Assembly (NCBI RefSeq): GCF_031143425.1 | Contig: NC_090440.1 | Location: 343,917,844-343,981,843 of the forward strand | Source: Pleurodeles waltl | Taxonomy: Eukaryota; Chordata; Amphibia; Caudata; Salamandridae | DNA length: 64,000 bases | Direction: 5' to 3' | Shown here: positions 57,911-64,000 of the stretch, one piece after another | How the letters are laid out: each line of letters starts with the position of its first letter | Numbering within the stretch: position 1 is the stretch's first letter | Notes under the pieces: model-generated | Seen by the model: the letters and a program-made list of their open reading frames with translations, nothing else | The model's database searches: none | What the model was told of the DNA's origin: nothing | Translations under genes and position numbers: made by a program

Positions 57911-58556
57911 GGTAGTGGTTGTGTTGTGTGGGGGTGGGTATTGTGTGTGTAAGGGTGCAGTGTAGGGTGCTTGGTGGAGTGGGGGTGTTTTGTTCTGTGT
58001 GATAGTCGGTTGTCGTGTTCATGTGTAGTTGTGATGTGTGTATTGTGTTGTGCATACAGTTGTGTGGTGTATGCTGAGTGTGAGGTATATATGTGCCTAT
58101 GGTGTACAAGTGCTGAGTCGTTCAGTCGTGGCTCCTCTCTGTATGTCAATGTAATTTTGGTAGCAAAGGATTGTGTTTTGTGTGAGGGTGTTATATAGTG
58201 CTGTGAGTAGGTTTGTCTGGTGTGTGTATGTGTGTCAGGTGTGGGGGATTCGAACGGTCCAATGTGATGTTGTGTTCTGTCTGCAGTAGGTTTTGGAGCT
58301 CGGCAGTTCGCACCGCCAATGGTTTTCCGCAATGGAAGAACCACTGTGGTGATTTGTGGCTCGTAATGTGGTGGGTGGAAAGTTGTCAGGTTGGCGGTGC
58401 TGGAGGTGGAACCGCCTCTTACCTGCCCTCTTGTGTCCTGGTGGTGTTAGATTTTTGGTTGTTTATTGGCTTCAGAGTGTGACTCGTAATCAGCCGGTCT
58501 GATTACCACCAACATGGTGTTTTTTTGGTGGCCGCCACTGAAGCAGTCTTGCAAAA

Positions 58557-58583
58557 AGACCTCCAAAGTCGTTATGAGGCCCC
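58557..58583 (+). repeat. Right terminal inverted repeat of copy C
   Basis: AGACCTCCAAAGTCGTTATG, then AGGCCCC. Its reverse complement matches the left end at 7931 apart from a few changes. The bases before it are a palindrome-rich CCGCCAC region typical of these ends. Confidence 0.75.
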
Positions 58584-59678
58584 ATATCTCTATTTGCTAC
58601 CAATCTGAAATTGCACTTAAAAGATATTTCAAGGCAATCCCTATGTCACCCTATGGGAGAGATAGTCCTTGCTACATTGAAAAACGAATTTAGCAATATT
58701 TCACTATCAGTACATGTAAAGCACACCAGTACATGTCCTACCTTCGAAATACACTGCACCCTGCCCATAGGACTGCATTGATCCTACCTTAGGGGTGACT
58801 TACATAGTAAAAAGAAAGGTTGGGGCCTGTCAAGTGGGTACACTTGCCAGGTCAAACTGCAGTTTAAAATTGCACACACAGACACTGCAGTGGCAAGTCT
58901 GAGACATGTTTACAGGACTATTCATGTGGGTGGCACAATCAGTGCTGCAGGCCCACTAGTTGCATTTGATTTACAGCCCGGGCCTGGTGCACTATGCCAG
59001 GGACTTACTAGGTACTTACCAGTAAATCAAATATGCCAATCATGGATAAACCAATCACCAATACCATGTATACACTGAGCACTTGCATTTTAGCACTGGC
59101 CAGCAGTGGTAATTTGGCCAGAGTCCTAAAACCAACTAAAACGAAATTCAGCCTAGGATCAAAGACAAGAGGCCAGAAGGCAAATGAAACCACACCAAGG
59201 GCTGACAGATTAAACACCACTCTACATAACTTTTCATTTCAACTCTTTGATGAATTAATATTGTATTTATTGAAGGCAAAGAAAACCTGAATTTTTTTAT
59301 TCCAGTCAGTGCCCAGTGCTATCTGCACCTTTCAGATACATACAGTATATGAATGAGCTACGTAATATGCCATGTCAGCTCTGATATCATTAAAAGTCCC
59401 ATGAGATTCATTTCCATGCTCTTTTTGAGGCTTTGGAGATTTTGCATTTTATTCATAACACCCCTTACGTTAGGGTTTAATACCAGTTTCTTGTTCTCAT
59501 ATAGCACAGACCTTCTGTTAGGTTCTCAGATGCACTAAACAAAATTCACAATCATCAGCTGCTAAGAGGGCCAAGTACTACTCTCTTAACGCAAAGATGC
59601 ATTAAAGGCATATAGGAGGCACAGCCTCCGCAATGCTTTGCACATTTTAAATACATGGCATGATTGCTGTTCTGACTA
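58584..59678. other. Unclassified repeat, right half, and unassigned DNA
   Basis: 58584 to about 59300 appears to continue the repeat that ends at 7930. It has LTR-like or UTR-like composition and no gene. From 59300 to 59678 I see nothing recognisable. Confidence 0.35.
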
Positions 59679-60900
59679 GTATTTTTTTTTCAAATTAGTT
59701 TTTATTAGATTTTATCTTAACAGATAAGTAGAGCAGTGATACCCCCTGGGATAGGGGCCGCATCGTAATTAATGAAATTTCAAAAGAGTAAAAAGAAAGT
59801 TAGCACTAGTGTACATGAATAGCTTTTTGTAAGCAGGTAAATTATGCATCGGCTCATAAACAGTAGGGTGGAAAAACAAAGGATCAGAAGAACTATCCAC
59901 CCAATGGGGTGTAATCCCTAAACAAAGAGAAGAGGGGAAATGATTTGGGTCAGTGCCAGACAGGACCTTGCATTGGGGGCAGAGTCAGGGCAGAAATAGG
60001 CGCTTTCTGGTTGCAGAGTTATCAATGCTGCAAAATGTCAAATTATTTTGACCTCTCTACAGGTGTGGTGGGGAGTATAGTAGGACATCATGGAGTTAAA
60101 GAGACAGGTACGTGTACATTAGGCCCCTGTTGAGGGGTTGATCAGGTCTGGTATAGCCCATGGGTGCGGAGGGGTCCTCCCATGTCGAGAGCTGCAAGAA
60201 TTGGGTGAGAGGAGTGTCTCATTCTTGTGAGATTTGGTGGTTGCAATGGTGGCAACTCTCTTCCTAGTGTAAGGCCTCTCCCTCTGATTTCCCCCATTTA
60301 CACATATCCCTGTACCATGCAGCCACTGATATTGCCATAGGGGCCCTCTACTTGAGGGTAAGTGTCCTCTTTGCCAGCTAGAGCACCATGCCTGCAAAGC
60401 GCGTCCTCATCTTGTAGTATTTCTTTCGTTTAAAGATGCCCAACGCACAGACCTCCCATGTGGAAATGTCGGTGAGTGCTGTGACCTCTTGTAGCGTTTC
60501 ATGGATCGCCTGCCAATCAGTTGTAAGGGCCTAGCAGGGCAACTGCATGTGGAGAAGATCTGTATCTGCTGTGTGACAGTGGGGGCAGTATAGAAATAGA
60601 GATTGAGTTTTGCGGGGCTTAGGCAGGCTAGATGAAGGATGGAGAATTGTATACTTTTAAAACGGGTGTTTCCAGAGATCTGTTATGGGAAAGGCCATGG
60701 CTTGCTCCCATTCAGTGTTGTCTAGCACTCTACATAAGTCATCTTCCCATTTGCCCACAAGGCTGTCCTTAATCGTTGTCCGACCGCTCCTATAGCGTTC
60801 GCATGCAACCCTGCAGTTTCTGCATGGTACATTGATTGTCTGTGGCTTGTAGGTGTAGTGAGGCCAACGTTTTCTAGCCACTTGTCACTCTATCAATAAG
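59679..60900 (-). pseudogene. L1-like LINE fragment: ORF2 C-terminus and 3' UTR
   Basis: Minus strand. A T-run at 59681-59688 marks the 3' tail. The upstream coding remnant has KWEDDLCRVLDNTEWEQAMA and a C-terminal knuckle CPHCHTADTDLLHMQLPC (C-x2-C-x8-H-x4-C, 60590-60534), as in L1 ORF2 and in the LINE at 22100-28749. Stops and frame changes are frequent. It is truncated on the 5' side. The fragment's clade assignment rests on the knuckle spacing and its context. Confidence 0.65.
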
Positions 60901-61029
60901 TGTTCGGTAATCATCTCGTAGGGAGCTGAGCTTAGACTCCATAGATATCCAGGAGCTCTCCGTGGTGGCTAATACCATATCTAGTTTATAAATTCCAGGT
61001 GCAGGCATGTACTTCATGTTCCCTATCAA

Positions 61030-61093
61030 AAAGAACAGATGATAGACGGAATGCTGAACAAATCAAACATTCACCCCCAGTCACAGATCCCAG
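61030..61093 (+). repeat. Inverted repeat, left arm
   Basis: Reverse complement of GATCTGTGACTGGGGGTGAA and following bases at 62279-62341, about 85% alike over 64 bp. See the right arm. Confidence 0.75.
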
Positions 61094-62278
61094 CCATATG
61101 CTAAACAGTCAATTTTCGTTATCTTGGTTTTTAAATTTGTTTAGAGCCATCGTGCCAGAGTAGGTGGGGAGTAATTAAGGTAAGCACTGCACTATATGTC
61201 GTTCGTTTTCTGTTGAGCACCTTGGGTGTGGTTTACAGTCATGGTAGCAACGGTTTCACCTTTTTAAGGTTCTCTTTGCATGCATGTTGGAAGTTTGCAC
61301 ATAATATTTTGAGATGCTACGTGTGCGGAGTGAGTCGATTTTAGTTAATAAGGATATACTATGGAATGATATTGATTGATAACATTGGCACGTTTTTGAT
61401 AACCTGACAAATTATTTGTATCGGGACAAGGTGTTTGACTTCACACTTATAATTGAATGGGGAGAGTTTGAATTACATTACTGTAGTTGTTTTGGATTAG
61501 GTAAGATGTATGCATTATTGTCATGCCACAGAACTAACAGTAGCATGTACACCACTGGTGACGGTTTTGAATGTCATATGACTCATTGTTGATGCTTGTT
61601 TAACTAATGTTATAACATGAAGGTTTTCAGATTAAGCAATCAGAGATTGTGTTTAGAAGGCACTTACTCATAGTTCCATATAACACTTATATCACTGAGG
61701 TCTGTGGTGCGGGAGTACTTCTGGATTCGGGACTAACTTGTACAGTGGGATAACTGATAAGATATGGCAGTTGGTGTATTGGAGTTAACACACAGTTTGG
61801 CACGATGATATTGTTATTGAATTGAATTCCAGCTCGTCTGTTTAACTTTCTTTTCTGTTTGTTCCCCTCCCTCCTCTCCTGTCAATTTGTGTCTGTTTCT
61901 AGTTGTACTATACAGTTTGACCCCTGAAGATGGGACCGGTATTCCCGAAATACTTTGGGCTGCAATATACTACGTACAACCAAACTGACTAATGAACCAC
62001 AAACTTTATATATTGCAAAAAATGTTATGAATTATTCATGGGCATCTATTGACGTTTAAGTGACTTAAATATATATTGTCATTAAACCATTGTGTAATAA
62101 TGCATATTGTGGTAAATTGCGTTTGTATTTAGTTTAGTTGAATGTCTTTATGTTGTGCACAGAGAATTCTCGCCACACATGGTTGAGTTTTTCAGTCATG
62201 CAATTACGGGCTTTATGGTGTAAGTGTATGGTGTGAAGGTTACACTTTTCATGGCCAGCAAAAGACCAATGGAGTAAA
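61094..62278. other. 1.2-kb segment between inverted arms; no gene
   Basis: AT-rich DNA without a recognisable reading frame. It contains a hammerhead-like but degenerate motif at 61921-61960 (CCC, CTGAAGA, GGGA..TCCC hairpin, GAAA, GGG). The element type is not identified. Confidence 0.4.
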
Positions 62279-62341
62279 CCCAGATCTGTGACTGGGGGTG
62301 AATGTCTGATTGTTCTGCATTCCATCCATCATATTATCTTT
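62279..62341 (-). repeat. Inverted repeat, right arm
   Basis: Pairs with 61030-61093. The arms are internal to longer sequences that do not pair, so they are not clean transposon termini; a 5'-inverted LINE insertion or two opposed copies of one repeat are possible. Confidence 0.7.
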
Positions 62342-63062
62342 TTCCATATCCCCTATCAGCAGGTTGTCCTGTACTTCAGAGGGGGGGGGGGCGGTCTCCA
62401 CTTGTGTTGGCAGTAGCGCTGTTGACCTCAGCCTGCCCATGATTATGTGGTGTGGGGGGCTTGCAGGAAGGACTAGGGCATCAAGCACCTTGCCCAACAA
62501 GAGTTAGTAAATCAGTGATCATGATAAGGGCACGGCTGCCATGACTCTCAGCCCACCCGGGCTCCAAGTGAAAGGTGGCAGGCAATGTAGGCTTGTCTGT
62601 GGCTGTTGAGTGGGTGGGCAGAGCAGCGTGGGACCAGGCCCCACCCTGGTGTAGTGAGGCCTCTGGAGACAATTGTAGAGGGATGTGTATATTCCAATTT
62701 AAGGACTGCCTTAAATCGCCTTAAACTACGAAGGAAGCCAGGTGTCATCATCAGAGGAAGTGTTGTGGAAGGGGCTGCTGTATGTGCCAGGCCCAGCAAT
62801 CAGATTGCAGTGGATTACATGGCTGATGGTGTGGAGCTCTAGTGTTCAGCGCCCGCCATCTTGGCCAATTAAGCCACAAGCCGCAGGCTTCATTAGTATA
62901 TTGTAAATAGAGGGCATGCCCTGTAACTGTGCTTTTTATTTATTGTACATGCACCCATGTCTTGTGTGCACTACACAGAGGAGCTTGGACACAGTGATCA
63001 TGCTAATACAAGTATTAACTATAGAACTTACCCATGTGCAATAAATATGTGCAAAAAAAAAA
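62342..63062 (+). other. Poly(A)-ended segment, possible retroposed sequence
   Basis: Ends GCAATAAATATGTGC followed by a run of ten A at 63053-63062, the look of a reverse-transcribed RNA 3' end. A short frame at 62606-62842 (RTALNRLKLRRKPGVIIRGS) has no recognised domain. The source is unknown. Confidence 0.4.
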
Positions 63063-64000
63063 CACTCTCATGGAGTTTTGAGTGAGAATATTGTTTGAGG
63101 CATCCCCCTACAGTTGCCCTCTTGATCAATCTTCCTCTAACTCAGCATGTCTAAAGTTTGAGAAGGATACTTCCCAGAACACATTTGGTGTTCTCCTTTG
63201 ACACATTTTGAACAAACTCGCAATAAATATTCTTCCACATTTCTTGCCTACTCTTCTCTAATCTTGAAAAGTGTATTGTTAGTTCGTCATTATGACAACA
63301 TTTCAATTTATGTCGGGTTGTGGTTTAGACATGAACCAAGAGTTGCAATTCTGGACTTCGCCACTGTTCGGTAATGGTTCTATGGTTAAGATGCACTTTC
63401 CATTGAAAAGGCATTTTAGTGATTTGTCTTTTAGTTTTGAACACCTCCATAGACGTGCCCAAAATGTACCAAAGTAAAAGTTAAGCCGGCTATAGTACAG
63501 CATGCCACATTTTGTGTACCTTGTGAAGGGGAAAAAAAAGTTGAGTGGTGGAAAAAGATGTGCTTCTCCATTTCAGCTATCAAAGTAATTTGTCTACAGC
63601 AAAAAAACACTGAATTGATTTACACCACACTGGCAGCGAACATACAACCTTATGCATAAAGTATGCTTTCATTGCCTTGATGAAAATCCGTTCATCAGCT
63701 TTTGAGATATAAGTATTTTGAAAAGTTGCTGACTATGCTTTAAAGTAGAAGCACAGAAAATCATAAATCTTCTAGGTTATGCTTGGATGTTTTCTTCCAC
63801 ATGAATGGGCTTAATTTATTTTCCTGTCATCTTGAAAGGACTCACAGAAAATGATGATATGAAACCTCTAAAAAAAAATTAAAAATAAAGTCAACTTCAG
63901 CATGGGCGGAATTGTGATTTTTAAGAAAATCAAAATTCTGTGCTGTTATTTTTCGCCGCTGAAAAAAGCCACCAATTTATGTGGAAAATTGTGGTTTTCA
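63063..64000. other. No feature recognised
   Basis: AT-rich, non-repetitive-looking DNA with no reading frame, RNA gene or terminal repeat that I can support. It could be true unique intergenic sequence or an old repeat. Confidence 0.4.

Larger units (their letters stand above)
7931..58583 (+). mobile_element. Harbinger element copy C, split by four retroelement insertions
   Basis: The left end starts GGGGGTCATAACGAGTTTGG, and the reverse complement of the right end starts GGGGCCTCATAACGACTTTG, an inverted pair. Between them, in order, are: transposase exon 1 (+), Y exon 3 (-), Y exons 2 and 1 (-), transposase main exon (+), X exon 2 (-), X exon 1 (-). This is the same plan as the compact copy D. 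Four insertions interrupt it: the Gmr1-like element in Y exon 3, the LINE and solo LTR in Y intron 2, and the provirus in the X intron. Removing them leaves roughly 12-13 kb. No clean 3-bp target duplication is visible (CAT on the left, ATA on the right). Confidence 0.8.

Noticed and set aside
62606..62842. 78-codon frame considered as a processed host pseudogene
   Set aside because: No recognisable domain; the poly(A) end supports retroposition but not the source.

Overview
This window looks like intergenic or intronic DNA from a giant amphibian genome, most likely a salamander. I recognise no host gene, rRNA or tRNA. Almost every stretch I can interpret is a transposable element or endogenous retroelement, nested inside one another. 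The guess of a newt such as Pleurodeles waltl rests on the abundance of PIF/Harbinger DNA transposons, for which that genome is known; this is an inference, not a match.

Layout. (1) 1-6505: the right-hand part of a decayed Harbinger element, copy A, in reverse orientation. (2) 6509-7930 and 58584-about 59300: the two halves of an older unclassified repeat, split by the next element. (3) 7931-58583: a second Harbinger element, copy C, whose own DNA is spread over 50.65 kb because four retroelements landed in it. These are a complete Ty3/Gypsy element of the Gmr1 type with 3-kb LTRs and a 5-bp target duplication (10641-21927), an L1-clade LINE (about 22100-28749), a 3-kb solo LTR of a related family (29902-32919), and a foamy-virus-like endogenous retrovirus with a 4-bp target duplication (37299-57484). 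(4) Inside that retrovirus, a 600-bp Harbinger MITE (38333-38932) sits in the 5' LTR and an 8.5-kb, nearly intact Harbinger element, copy D (48919-57408), sits in the 3' LTR, both at exactly the same TTA. (5) 59679-64000: a minus-strand L1-like fragment, an inverted repeat pair around 1.2 kb of unknown DNA, a poly(A)-ended segment, and sequence in which I see nothing.

How the genes work together. The three Harbinger copies share one plan. The DDE transposase (HARBI1-like) has an 83-nt first exon close to the terminal inverted repeat and a main exon several kb away. The intron between them holds a complete three-exon Myb/SANT-like gene ('Y' below) on the opposite strand. A second, different Myb/SANT-like gene ('X' below), also opposite to the transposase, fills the far end. 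PIF/Harbinger elements normally carry one transposase and one Myb-like partner, so a three-gene element with a nested antisense gene is the most unusual system here. In copy D the transposase is open with its D-D-E triad, while X and Y each carry one or two frameshifts.

The Gmr1-like element has a Copia-like domain order (protease-integrase-RT-RNase H) in a Gypsy-type Pol, and its Gag contains a SCAN-like capsid segment. The foamy-like provirus has gag, pol, env, a small 3' ORF with an acidic C-terminus, a tRNA-type primer site and a polypurine tract, and every main gene is broken by stops or frameshifts. Coordinates of exons and element ends were read by eye from splice motifs, inverted repeats and target duplications.
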